Assembly: GCA_016720905.1 (NCBI GenBank)
Contig: JADKJT010000003.1
Coordinates: forward strand, 1 to 64,000
Direction of reading: 5' to 3'
DNA length: 64,000 nt
Source of the DNA: Gemmatimonadaceae bacterium
GTDB lineage: Bacteria > Gemmatimonadota > Gemmatimonadetes > Gemmatimonadales > Gemmatimonadaceae
Of this stretch, positions 17,160 through 26,048 are shown one piece after another (position 1 is the first letter of the stretch; each line of letters opens with the position of its first letter). The position numbers were made by a program, and so were the translations under genes. Below the pieces are notes generated by a model that made no database searches, was not told the origin of the DNA, and worked only from the letters and a program-made list of their open reading frames with translations.

Positions 17160-18870
17160 GTGACTACTGAGGTGGGGTGCCGCGTTGGCGCGGTGTCTCC
17201 GCGCGGTACTCGCCCGCGCGTCCCACAGTCCAGCGCCATAGCCGTCGCTTGCGGCGCTGCGTCGCGCCCGCGCGCCCCGCCGCGCCCTGCGCGGCCGCGC
17301 CGCGGCCGCGCGCGCCGCCGGCGCGCGCTTCCACGCCGGGGCGCGGTGCGGTTCGCGTCGGCACCGGCCAGGCGCGTCTGTCGCCGGCGCGGGTGCCGGC
17401 GCGGTGTGTTCGCCCTCGCGCGGCATTTGCACTCGGAGGTGACGCGCCGGCATCGACCAACAATACGTCGCTGATCGCGAATCCGATCGGGCGCGCGGCG
17501 TCGTCTGCGGTGGCCTGGCGGCGCTGCGCTCGTGCGCGTCGCGGTGCGCGGCTCGCGCGGGGACGCCCGCCCCGCGGCCCGCCGGAACCGCCGGGTCTTC
17601 CGAGTTGTGGGCCCGCGCCGTGCGGCGGCGGTCGAAGGGCGCGCGCGCCCATCGGGGCGGGCGCGGCCGTGTCCGCGCGAGGTCGGCGGGCTGCGGACAA
17701 TCACCACATCCGTCGGTCGGGGCGCGGGCCGGCGCAGCGGGGCGCGCGGTCCGGGTTCCGCGCGTTTACGGCGTCCGTCGTCGTCGGTACGGCGTGCGCG
17801 CGGTGCCGCGGGTCCGGCCCGGGCGAGCGCGGCGTCGCCGCCTCTGCGGTGTGCCCGTCGTGCTTGCCGCCGGGGGCGTATTGAATCCTGCTGCTGCGCT
17901 GCCGCCGGGGGGCGTCCGCGGGGCCTGCGCACGAAAATTCGCCCGGTCGGTATCGACCCACGCCCTGCAGGCTCCGCCCCGCCCGCGGCCGGCTCCGCTC
18001 GCTCGGCGCCGGGCGGCGCCCGCGCGCGGCGCGGCGCGCTGTCTGCCGCGCTGCCCGGCGTGGGGTCGGCGATGCGTCGTCGGCGTGTCGCTCTTCTCGT
18101 CCGGGGCGGGCGCGCGGCGGGCTCGCGCGTACGGCTCGTTGGGCGCGTCGCGTGCCGGCGCGCGGCGTCTGGCGCGCGCGCGCCGGTGGCGGCGCCCAAG
18201 GCGTCCCGTCCGCGCTGCCGCGTGCGCGCGGGGGTGCGGCCGGTGCTCCTGGCGTTGGCTGTCGTCGGCGCCGTGGCGGCGTCTTGTTGGCCGGGGCGCG
18301 CTGGCCGCTGCTCGTCCCGGTTGGACGCGGCGGGCGCGGCGTTGCGCGTGGTTCGGCGGCCGTCGCCTGCCATCGCTGCACTTTCCGCCTCCACGGGTCG
18401 CCGGTGCGCTCGGCGGCCGGCTCTGCTGCTCCGCCGCGGCGGGCCGCGCGGGCGCGGTCTCCGTTTCGGCGCTGTCGGTGCAGTGGCCAGCCGCGGCGCT
18501 GTACGCGCGCGGCATCCTGGCTCGCCGTGTATCGCGCTGCGCGCTGCGGCCGCGCTGCCGCGCGGTGCCGTAGATGCCAGGCCGCCGCTTGGCGGGCGGG
18601 GGCCTCCAGCGCCGCGTGGCTGCGGTGGTTCGGGCGGCGGGGTGATCGGCCGCATCCCCGGGTCGGCCGCGGTCGCCACTCAAGGCTCGGCCGGTGCGGC
18701 CCGGGCGCCGGTCGTCGCGGCGGCGCTCGCTGCGCGAACCCCCGCGCAGCTGGCTGGGGCCCGCGGCCGGGGTGAAGCCGCGGCGTGCTGGGCGCGGTTG
18801 TTGCCGTCGCAGCGTCGGGCGCGGGTGGGTCGTTGCGTCGCGTCCCAAGTGCCACGCGGCGTCGCGGGGA
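17160..18870. other. Hyper-GC low-complexity tract, product unknown
   Basis: About 1.7 kb of extremely GC-rich sequence lying downstream of the minus-strand radical SAM gene. All three minus frames and large parts of the plus frames are open simply because stop codons are rare. The minus strand is strongly T-poor and A-richer. Codons made of A, C and G would give Arg, Pro, Ala, Thr, Gln and Gly. Where third-position bias could be judged by eye, it favours minus frames but switches frame every 60-100 bases. The best explanation is a gene for a disordered Arg/Pro/Ala-rich protein with many indels; a structured RNA or non-coding tract is also possible. No family was recognised. Confidence 0.4.
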
Positions 18871-18874
18871 CCGG

Positions 18875-19948
18875 TCATTCGGCGTGATTGCTCGCGTCGT
18901 TGTCGTGGAGCAGGAATTCCAACTGTCCGTTCGCCTCGGATGGGCCGACCGCTTCTTCCGCTTCAGTCTCATCGTAGGTGCCGGACCGCGCAGGGAGACC
19001 GTGCTGGTGACACAACCGGTCGATGAACGCGGCGAGCCCTTTGCGGTATCGCTCACCCGCATACGCGCTGTGCCGATACGTGCGTTCGTAACTGGCCGCC
19101 AGCGCCGGGAACGACTCGCGCACAAACGGCAGGTAGCGGCGCTTTGACGCGGCACGCAGACGCAGCGCGCAGGCGGCCACGTGCGTGGCGCCGGCGTCGG
19201 CCACGCGCGCCACAAGTTCCGACAGCGCGCGCGGGTCGTCGGTAATGCCCGGCAACACCGGCATGCAATTCACGCTCACCTCGATACCCGCGTCGGCCAG
19301 TCGCCGCACGGCCCGCAGTCGCGCTTCCGGCGTGGGGGCGCGGGGTTCGAGCCGACGCGCAAGTTCGCGATCGATGGTGGTAATGGTGATGTGTACGCCC
19401 AGCCTGCCGCGCTGCGTGAGTCGGGCCAGGACGTCCACATCGCGCGTGACGAGCGGACTCTTCGTGATGATCGTGATGCGCAGTCCGCGCGTCGCCGTGA
19501 GGGCCTCGAGGATCTGGCGCGTCACCCGAAATCGGCGCTCGGCCGGCTGATACGGATCAGTGGCCGACCCAATCACGATCGACTCGCCGGGTTTCGGCGA
19601 ACGCGACGTGGCGAGTGCCTCACGCACGCGCTGCGCGGCGTTCTCCTTCACCAGCACCCGTCGCTCAAACGCCAACCACGATGGCATGGACTCGGCGATG
19701 CGTGTGCCGACCTCGCCGGCGCGCTCCAGCGTCCATTTGTGCGTGTCGCGGGCGTAGCAGTACGCGCACCCGAACGCGCAGCCCACATAAGGGTTGATGG
19801 ACCAGAACCCCATACCGGTGGCGGACGGTGGATTGAAAATTCCGCGCACCGGCGCGGCGTGATACGTCAGGTCGGCCTGCTGGTCGAGTCGGCGAAAGGG
19901 CGTATCTGCGGTGTCGAGATCGAAACGGGGGATGGCGTCGGTGGGCAC
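18875..19948 (-). CDS. Radical SAM protein, PA0069/SPL-like family
   Basis: A radical S-adenosylmethionine enzyme of about 357 residues. The iron-sulphur cluster motif is CAFGCAYC (CX3CX2C) in the context NPYVGCAFGCAYCYAR, followed by GSATDPYQPAERR, both typical of the PA0069 family. The barrel continues with LRITIITKSPLVTRD and VSVNCMPVLPGITDD. The substrate of this family is not established. I chose the GTG at 19948 (VPTDAIPRFDLDTADTPF) because homology-like sequence begins there and an earlier start would run into the divergent phhB gene. The acidic C-terminus ends right at the GC-rich tract. Confidence 0.87.
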   Translation of the reverse strand: MPTDAIPRFDLDTADTPFRRLDQQADLTYHAAPVRGIFNPPSATGMGFWSINPYVGCAFGCAYCYARDTHKWTLERAGEVGTRIAESMPSWLAFERRVLVKENAAQRVREALATSRSPKPGESIVIGSATDPYQPAERRFRVTRQILEALTATRGLRITIITKSPLVTRDVDVLARLTQRGRLGVHITITTIDRELARRLEPRAPTPEARLRAVRRLADAGIEVSVNCMPVLPGITDDPRALSELVARVADAGATHVAACALRLRAASKRRYLPFVRESFPALAASYERTYRHSAYAGERYRKGLAAFIDRLCHQHGLPARSGTYDETEAEEAVGPSEANGQLEFLLHDNDASNHAE

Positions 19949-20059
19949 ACGGAAGAGATACCGAAGAAACGCCGAAGTGGCAACCTGACCCGTGCGACCT
20001 CGACGCGCAGGAAATGAGGACCGGGCGATTGTCCCGGCGCGGGAAAGACCATAACCTCC

Positions 20060-20350
20060 ATGGACATGCCAGCTCTCTCCGATATCGAGATCCAGCGCGG
20101 ACTGGGCGCCCTTCCAGGATGGGCGCGGAAGGGCGATGCGCTCGTGAAGAGCTATCACTTTGCGGCGTTCCCCGACGGCATTGCGTTCATCGCGCGCGTG
20201 GCCGAAATCGCCGAGTCGATGAACCATCATCCGGACATCGATATCCGCTACACGAAAGTCCTGTTCACGCTCAGCACGCACGATGCCGGCGGGATAACGT
20301 CCAAGGACTTTGTGCTGGCCAAGGCGATCGAAGAGCTCGCCGCCGCCTAG
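20060..20350 (+). CDS. phhB: Pterin-4a-carbinolamine dehydratase
   Basis: A 96-residue enzyme that dehydrates 4a-hydroxytetrahydrobiopterin, recycling the pterin cofactor of aromatic amino-acid hydroxylases. The signature is NHHPDIDIRYTKV with LFTLSTHDAGGITSKDF. The length is typical for the family. No phenylalanine hydroxylase gene is nearby. It is transcribed divergently from the radical SAM gene. Confidence 0.93.
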   Translation: MDMPALSDIEIQRGLGALPGWARKGDALVKSYHFAAFPDGIAFIARVAEIAESMNHHPDIDIRYTKVLFTLSTHDAGGITSKDFVLAKAIEELAAA

Positions 20351-20464
20351 TTCTCCGCGGTGCAGTTGTACGGGGATGCCTCACACGCGCGCGTGGAGAT
20401 TGCTCTCATCCCGGCTGGCCGAGGGCCATAATCTGTCATTGGTCCACCAGCCGGAGGGCACATA

Positions 20465-22123
20465 ATGAACACCATTGGCACGGAGCATCGCATGCGCACG
20501 GCGCGCGCACTCTCGAAGGGGGTTGCAGGGTTTCTGGCGATGTGCGTGACGCTCGGCAGCTGTGTACCGGTGTGGAGTCCGAGCGTCTCGCCGCCAACGT
20601 CAGCGGCGGTGGCCCAGACGATGCCTGCGTCAAGCAAGGAGCCGAAGGCGCCCTCGCTCAAGCTGCACTTGCACTCCGGCGAATTGATCATCGCCACGGT
20701 CTGGCTTGAGGACACCACTGCGCGAACGCTGCGCGTCTCCGGCACCCTGTACGATGCGAATCGTCGATCGCTTGGACCCGTGCAGCGCGCGGTGCCGATG
20801 GACTCGATTGCACTGGTGCAGGCCAGTACTCCTGGCAATGCGTACCCGGGCGGACTCGTCATGCTCGCCATCTGGGGAACCGGCGCAACCATCGTGTCCG
20901 GGTCGTGCCTCGCCGATCCCAAGTCGTGCTTCGGGTCGTGTCCCACGTTCTACGCGCAAGGCGACACGTCGTTCATCCAGGCCGAAGGGTTCTCGGCGAG
21001 TCCGCTGAGGGCGCTGGAAGCCCGCGACATGGATCACCTGTACTTCGCAGCGTCACCTCCGGGACCCTTCGTGCTGCGCATGCGCAACGAAGCGCTGGAA
21101 ACCCACGCGCTGCGTTCGGTGCGACTGCTGATTGCGCCACAGCCCATCAACGGACGGATCTTCCACTCGCCGTCGGACGACTTGTATCCGGCATACGATC
21201 TGACGGCGCCAACGCGCTGCCAGTCAGCGAAGGGAGACTGCGCCGCCAGCGTGGCCTCGCTGGACCGCGACGAGTGGCAATCGGTCACCGACTCCACCGA
21301 TCTCGCGGCGCAGGAGGTCGTGGAGTTGACCTTTGACAGAACGGAATTCGCGCCGCACGGGCGTTTTGACGAGACCGCACACGTTGGACTGGTACTGGGC
21401 GCACGTCATACGCTGGTTTCTACCTTCCTCTTCTATCAAGCGCTCGCATTTGCCGGCGGTGACGCAGGCGAGGCACTGGCGCGTCTTGAGCGAGGGCCCG
21501 TCGCAGCACAGCCACCGCTGTTCGCCGCGCTGCGCAGCCTGGGCAGCATCGGAATTTCGGTCTCGGCCGACGGGGTGAACTGGAACGCTGCCGGTCACCT
21601 GCTGGAGGCCGGACCGTTGGCGACGGATCCGCAGATCGTGCCGCTGACCCTTCCGGCCGGCACCGGGCCTGTGCGCATTCGATTATCGCTGACGAAGGGC
21701 TACTGGCGCCTGAACTACGCGGCGCTGGCGCGTCTTGGGGCGCGCGTCGAACCGATGGTCCTCCTACCGGTGTCGGTCAAGAGCGAGGGACGCACGGTGG
21801 CTGGCGCAAGCGCGGCCGCTGCGCTGGCCGACCCCACGCGCGTGCTGGTGACCGGTCCCGGTGACGACTACGCGTTGACATTCGCGTTGCCCGCGTCGCT
21901 GCCATTGCCGTCGGGACGGTGGGAAGTATTCCTGGAGAGCACCGGCTGGTACTACGAGTGGATGCGTGACGAGTGGATCGCCGAACAGGACGCGGCGCGC
22001 GCGACACAGCTGCTGTACTCGCCTCGCGATGCGTTCCGCGCACTGGCGCCGGTGTTCAAGAGTCGCGAGGCGACCAACGAGCGCGCCTTCTGGCAAAGCC
22101 GGATCACGAGGGGACGGCCATGA
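20465..22123 (+). CDS. Large secreted lipoprotein of unknown function
   Basis: A 552-residue protein with a lipoprotein signal (FLAMCVTLGSC near residue 33). A Cys-containing patch, GSCLADPKSCFGSCPTFYA (about residues 146-164), could form disulphides or bind metal. The rest is beta-rich with several Trp residues near the C-terminus (WYYEWMRDEW). GGAGGG at 20452-20457 is a good ribosome binding site 7 bases before the ATG. Its TGA overlaps the ATG of the next secreted protein (ATGA), so the two are probably made together. No family assigned. Confidence 0.6.
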   Translation: MNTIGTEHRMRTARALSKGVAGFLAMCVTLGSCVPVWSPSVSPPTSAAVAQTMPASSKEPKAPSLKLHLHSGELIIATVWLEDTTARTLRVSGTLYDANRRSLGPVQRAVPMDSIALVQASTPGNAYPGGLVMLAIWGTGATIVSGSCLADPKSCFGSCPTFYAQGDTSFIQAEGFSASPLRALEARDMDHLYFAASPPGPFVLRMRNEALETHALRSVRLLIAPQPINGRIFHSPSDDLYPAYDLTAPTRCQSAKGDCAASVASLDRDEWQSVTDSTDLAAQEVVELTFDRTEFAPHGRFDETAHVGLVLGARHTLVSTFLFYQALAFAGGDAGEALARLERGPVAAQPPLFAALRSLGSIGISVSADGVNWNAAGHLLEAGPLATDPQIVPLTLPAGTGPVRIRLSLTKGYWRLNYAALARLGARVEPMVLLPVSVKSEGRTVAGASAAAALADPTRVLVTGPGDDYALTFALPASLPLPSGRWEVFLESTGWYYEWMRDEWIAEQDAARATQLLYSPRDAFRALAPVFKSREATNERAFWQSRITRGRP

Positions 22124-22704
22124 ACACGACGCACATCATCGAGTCGACACACCCATCGGGTCGCCGCGTCCGCGCAGCGTGCGTACTGGTGCTGGCGGCC
22201 GCCGTGATCGGCGCGTGGCCAACCAGCGCCGCGCAGTCATCGTCACCAGTGTCGCCGTTTGGCACGCAGGTGCGTCTTACGCTCGCACAACAATCCGTGC
22301 GCGGTGAACTGCTGGCCGTCAGCAACGACTCCGTCTGGATCCTGAACGACGCGTTCACGGTTGCACTGGCGCGCCGTGACGTGCGGCGTGTCAGCTACCG
22401 ACGTCACAATTTCGGCGGTCGCCGAGCCTTGATCTCCGGCGGAGTTGTAAGCGTGGTCACGACGCTGGCGATGGCCGCCGCCTGCAACTCGTACACGAGT
22501 ACCAGCGAGGGTGCCGGCACGATGTGCGGCAATGCCGTTGGCGCCTGGTTTGCCGTGACCGCCGGTCTCACGCTGCTGACCAGTGGCTGGTCGTGGGCGC
22601 GTCAGTGGCACGACCTGCCGCTGACGCGCTGGGAGCAGCTTTCGGCGCACGCCCGCTTTCCGCAGGGACTGCCCCCGACGTTCAGAAAGCCGCCGCCGCC
22701 GTAA
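22120..22704 (+). CDS. Secreted/membrane protein of unknown function
   Basis: A 194-residue protein with an export signal (AACVLVLAAAVIGAWPTSAA). It continues with QVRLTLAQQSVRGELLAVSND and VWILNDAFTVALARRDVRRV, a pattern like small Sm-like beta domains seen in membrane proteins. Two hydrophobic segments follow (about residues 99-115 and 133-155). It starts by a 4-base overlap with the large lipoprotein gene upstream and converges on the DUF4097 operon, 15 bases away. Confidence 0.55.
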   Translation: MNTTHIIESTHPSGRRVRAACVLVLAAAVIGAWPTSAAQSSSPVSPFGTQVRLTLAQQSVRGELLAVSNDSVWILNDAFTVALARRDVRRVSYRRHNFGGRRALISGGVVSVVTTLAMAAACNSYTSTSEGAGTMCGNAVGAWFAVTAGLTLLTSGWSWARQWHDLPLTRWEQLSAHARFPQGLPPTFRKPPPP

Positions 22705-22718
22705 GCCTCGCGGCGACG

Positions 22719-23585
22719 CTAGTTCTTTCGCAGCGTGATGCTGCCGTTCACGGTGCTGGCGCGCAGTCGGGTCTCGCCATTGCCCACGGTGCCGCGCAGG
22801 CGACGCTGGGACAATGTGCCGGAGACGGTGATCGGAAAATCCGTGGTCACTCGGCCGTTGACCGTGCCGAGTTCCAGTTGCGCGCCGAAGTTCTCCGGCA
22901 ACGAAATCGTGATGGAGCCGTTCACGCTTTCGTATTCGAGGTCGTCGGCCCGGCCAAGTGAACCCATGGACACCGTGATGCTGCCGTTGACCGTGGTGGC
23001 GCGCACGGGACCGCCGGCGCTGCGCGCGGTGATGCTGCCATTCACGGTGTTCGCGCGCACATCGGTGGTGACGCCACTCACTTCCAGCCCGCCGTTGACC
23101 GTGGAGACATCGACACGCACGCCTTCGGGCACGCGCACCACGAAATGCACGGACACGTCGTTGTCGCGGTTGTTCCACTTGTTGTTGCGGTCGCTGCGAA
23201 TGCCGTCCTCCTCGCACCGCGAGTTCTCACCCCAGAGCGCGCAGATCAGCATCTCGTCGCCAAGCTTCTTTGGCTCGATGCGAACCCACGACGGGTCGCC
23301 GCGACGCCAGCGCTTCTCGGCGGTGACTTCGACGCGACCGGTGGTGCTGCGCTCCACCTCGATCCCGCCATTGACGTTCTTGATGAGGATACGCTTGCCG
23401 GATGGAATGGTGCCCGACCAGGAAAACGACTTGTCGCTCTCCTGATTGCGGTCCTGTTCGCGGTCGCGACTGCGATTTTGCGCGCTGGTGGCCGCGAGGG
23501 GTGCCAGGACCAACGCCGCGAAGGACACGCGCATGGCTGTGGCGCGCAGGGCGCGGGCATGACGTGCCGAGTTGAAACGCAACAT
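22719..23585 (-). CDS. DUF4097 beta-helical exported protein
   Basis: The ATG at 23585 is preceded by GGAGGT. A signal peptide (SFAALVLAPLAATSAQ) leads into a 260-residue right-handed beta-helix-like protein in which short rungs of the form TVNGSI repeat about six times (STVNGGLEV, ANTVNGSITA, TTVNGSITV, ESVNGSITI, GTVNGRVTT, STVNGSITL). DUF4097 proteins are often called putative adhesins; their function is not established. Four genes run in one direction here: ECF sigma, ZAS anti-sigma, and two DUF4097 proteins, of which this is the last. Confidence 0.85.
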   Translation of the reverse strand: MLRFNSARHARALRATAMRVSFAALVLAPLAATSAQNRSRDREQDRNQESDKSFSWSGTIPSGKRILIKNVNGGIEVERSTTGRVEVTAEKRWRRGDPSWVRIEPKKLGDEMLICALWGENSRCEEDGIRSDRNNKWNNRDNDVSVHFVVRVPEGVRVDVSTVNGGLEVSGVTTDVRANTVNGSITARSAGGPVRATTVNGSITVSMGSLGRADDLEYESVNGSITISLPENFGAQLELGTVNGRVTTDFPITVSGTLSQRRLRGTVGNGETRLRASTVNGSITLRKN

Positions 23586-23653
23586 GGGAACCTCCAGGGT
23601 CCGGTGGAGAAGGGAATTGCCTGACATGAAATGTGCAAACGGCTTGAATCTGA

Positions 23654-24652
23654 TCACTCGATGCGACGACGCGCGCCGCGCCGAACGACCACATCGCCGG
23701 AGTAGGTGGAGACGTTGATGCGAGCGCTGCCGCCACCACCAAACTCGTAGTGTCTGGTCGCATGATCGTCTCGCGCTCCGCGCACGCGGCTGTCACTGGA
23801 CGGCATCAGCGTCATCGCGCCACCGCTGACGTCGCCATTGTACGTGGACACGTCGAGTTGCCCACCCGCCGATTCCGGCAACCGCAGCATGACATCACCG
23901 GAGTGCGTGGTGAACTGCAGGCGCGCGCGGTCGCTCAGCGAGCCGTCAAATTCAATGTCTCCGCTCACCGCGTCCACCACGACTTGCTCGGCGCGCTCAA
24001 CGGCAAGCGACACCTCGCCACTGGTGGTATGCACTTCGGCATTGCCGCGAATGCCCCGCGCCACGACGTCACCGCCAACCGTCGTCACGCGAAGGTCACT
24101 GATGTTGCCGTTCACACTGACATCGCCGGAAATCGTCTCGACGATCACGCGCCCGCCCAGCGAGTCGAGTGCCACATCGCCCGACTGCAGGTGCACTTCG
24201 ACGCCGCCGACCACATCGGTCACGCTTACATCTGCCGATCGCCCATTGATCACCAGATGGACTCCGCGGGGAACCAGCAGTCCGATGTCGGGCTCGTCCG
24301 AATCACGGCCGGACAGTGCCCGGGCACCGAATCGACGACCGTTCGACTCGGCCACCGCGAGCGTGACACTGACGCCCGACGAGCGCACCTGATAGTCGGA
24401 GCCATTGGCCCGCAGTTCCGCCGTACTCCGGTCGCTGCCGCGCACTACGAGTCGGCCGGAGCGCACGGTGATGTCAATGACGCCGTTGCGCGCGACGTTG
24501 AACACCGTATCGGTGACGTCGCCCATGCCTGCGTGTACCACACTGCCTGCCGAGGCGTTTGGCGAGGTGCCGGGCGATGATTGCGACCCAAGCGGGATTG
24601 CCGCCAGCGCCATCGCCGCAGCGCACCACTGGAACGCGCGGTGCGGCATCAT
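23654..24652 (-). CDS. DUF4097 beta-helical exported protein
   Basis: A 332-residue exported protein (signal AAAMALAAIPLGSQ) of the same beta-helix type as its downstream neighbour, but with SGDV/SGDI rungs instead of NGSI: LQSGDVAL, TISGDVSVNG, TTSGEVSL, AVSGDIEFDG, THSGDVML, TYSGDVVV. Its start codon overlaps the anti-sigma stop (ATGA at 24649-24652), so synthesis is coupled to the anti-sigma factor. It may be the extracytoplasmic sensor or a regulon product of the sigma factor; that is inference from position. Confidence 0.85.
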   Translation of the reverse strand: MMPHRAFQWCAAAMALAAIPLGSQSSPGTSPNASAGSVVHAGMGDVTDTVFNVARNGVIDITVRSGRLVVRGSDRSTAELRANGSDYQVRSSGVSVTLAVAESNGRRFGARALSGRDSDEPDIGLLVPRGVHLVINGRSADVSVTDVVGGVEVHLQSGDVALDSLGGRVIVETISGDVSVNGNISDLRVTTVGGDVVARGIRGNAEVHTTSGEVSLAVERAEQVVVDAVSGDIEFDGSLSDRARLQFTTHSGDVMLRLPESAGGQLDVSTYNGDVSGGAMTLMPSSDSRVRGARDDHATRHYEFGGGGSARINVSTYSGDVVVRRGARRRIE

Positions 24653-25368
24653 AACAGGGCGACCCGACGCATCAGCGACAACTTGGCTTCCAGCGCGCGA
24701 TTGAGCGTAACGGACAGGACTCGGCTGTTGGGCGCCTTCTCCAGCGCGGTGCGACTGTCGGCAATCGCCTTATCAATGATCGCCAGATTGCGCTGCAGCA
24801 CTGACACCGTGGTTGAGTCCAGCTCACCAAATCGTTCGGACACAATAGCCCGGAGCGCGGCGATTTCGCGTTCGTAGGTCACATCCGCGTTGACGACGGG
24901 AACAATCAACGAGGTGTCCGTCACCCGTGCCGGACCCGAGGCCAAGGCCGACTGAACAGCGGCGCGGCGCGCGGCGACCTGCCAGGTAATGGTGGACGTC
25001 ACCGCCACCAGCACCGTCGCGGCGACGGCCAGGAATCGGACACTCAGGCCGCGCCGCGGTGCGGGCGGTGCGACGCTGCTGGTGCGGGTGGCGCGACCGG
25101 CGAGCGGCACGATGGGCGTGTCCAGTCGCGAGGCGATCCCTGCCCACAGGTCTCGCGACGGCGCGATGGCCGGGAGACCCGCAGCCGCCTGGATCAGCTG
25201 TTCGACGTCGCGCAGCGTGGCGCAGCACGTGGCGCACGCCGACTGGTGTTCACGCATCCACGCGCGTTCCGGGGCATCGAGCTCGTTCTCCAGATACGCC
25301 ATCAGGCGATCGTCGAATCGAGTACACTCGGGGTCTCGCCCCTCGGGATGTGGCATATGGTGTGTCAT
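24649..25368 (-). CDS. Zinc-finger (ZAS) transmembrane anti-sigma factor
   Basis: A 239-residue protein. The cytoplasmic N-terminus carries the ZAS zinc motif HQSACATC (residues 40-47) preceded by RLMAYLENELDAPERAW. A single membrane helix follows (LAVAATVLVAVTSTITWQV, about residues 112-130), and an extracytoplasmic helical domain makes up the rest. It would hold the ECF sigma factor encoded 32 bases upstream inactive until a signal arrives. Overlap with the DUF4097 gene suggests a sensing complex. Confidence 0.88.
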   Translation of the reverse strand: MTHHMPHPEGRDPECTRFDDRLMAYLENELDAPERAWMREHQSACATCCATLRDVEQLIQAAAGLPAIAPSRDLWAGIASRLDTPIVPLAGRATRTSSVAPPAPRRGLSVRFLAVAATVLVAVTSTITWQVAARRAAVQSALASGPARVTDTSLIVPVVNADVTYEREIAALRAIVSERFGELDSTTVSVLQRNLAIIDKAIADSRTALEKAPNSRVLSVTLNRALEAKLSLMRRVALL

Positions 25369-25400
25369 CGTAGGCGATCGTCAGTTTTCAGGACGCTTTG

Positions 25401-25982
25401 TCAACGGGTCAGGGCTGCACGCAGCAGCAGGCGAGCGCGATGCAACTGGGCCTTGCTGCCGCCCGGGGTGATGCCAAGCTGTTCGCCGATCTCTTCATGC
25501 GTGAACCCTTCTACATCGTGCAACACAAATATCTGGCGTGCGCCCCTGGGAAGTCCGGCGATCGCGGACTCCAGATCCAGTCGATCTCCCACCGACGCCG
25601 GTCGGCTGGCCACGAGTGCCTGCGCCTCGTCGTCGTCGGTCGTGCGGCTCTGATAGATGCCGACGGATTTTCGACGCGAGAGCACCACGTTCACCGTCAC
25701 ACGGTGAATCCATGTTGAGAACGCCGCCTCGCCACGAAATCCGGGTAGTTTTTCCCAGACCCGCACAAAGACGTCCTGCGTGACTTCTTCGGCGATCATC
25801 CGGTCGCCCAGCATGCGAACACACAGGGCATACACACGATCGACCTGCTCACGATACAGTCGTTCGAACGCCTGTCGATCACCCGCTGCCGCCGCTGCGA
25901 CATCCGGCAGTATCTGGGCCGGAGGTGCCGCGGTGGTTGACGCTGGATTGAGAAGTGGTTCGCTCACAAGCTGCGCGTGCAT
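25401..25982 (-). CDS. ECF-type RNA polymerase sigma factor
   Basis: A 193-residue sigma factor. Region 2: FERLYREQVDRVYALCVRML and AEEVTQDVFVRVWEKLPGF. Region 4: LPRGARQIFVLHDVEGFTHE and IGEQLGITPGGSKAQLHRAR. It leads an operon with a ZAS anti-sigma factor and two DUF4097 proteins. The spacing to the anti-sigma gene is 32 bases. The ATG at 25982 gives a slightly long, Ala/Pro-rich N-terminus, so an internal start is possible. Confidence 0.93.
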   Translation of the reverse strand: MHAQLVSEPLLNPASTTAAPPAQILPDVAAAAAGDRQAFERLYREQVDRVYALCVRMLGDRMIAEEVTQDVFVRVWEKLPGFRGEAAFSTWIHRVTVNVVLSRRKSVGIYQSRTTDDDEAQALVASRPASVGDRLDLESAIAGLPRGARQIFVLHDVEGFTHEEIGEQLGITPGGSKAQLHRARLLLRAALTR

Positions 25983-26048
25983 GTGCCCCGAATTCGAGTC
26001 ACCGATTGGATGACGCGGGAGGCGAAAGGGTTTGAAGGCCCCGAAAAA

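Noticed and set aside
17147..18679. A 510-residue minus-strand open frame, and similar long frames of 370-504 residues, as real genes
   Set aside because: The tract is so GC-rich that every frame is open; no frame keeps a consistent codon-position bias and none resembles a known protein.
20400..20432. Promoter TTGCTC/CATAAT before the large lipoprotein gene
   Set aside because: The spacer is 21 bases, too long for a standard sigma-70 promoter; only the -10-like element is good.
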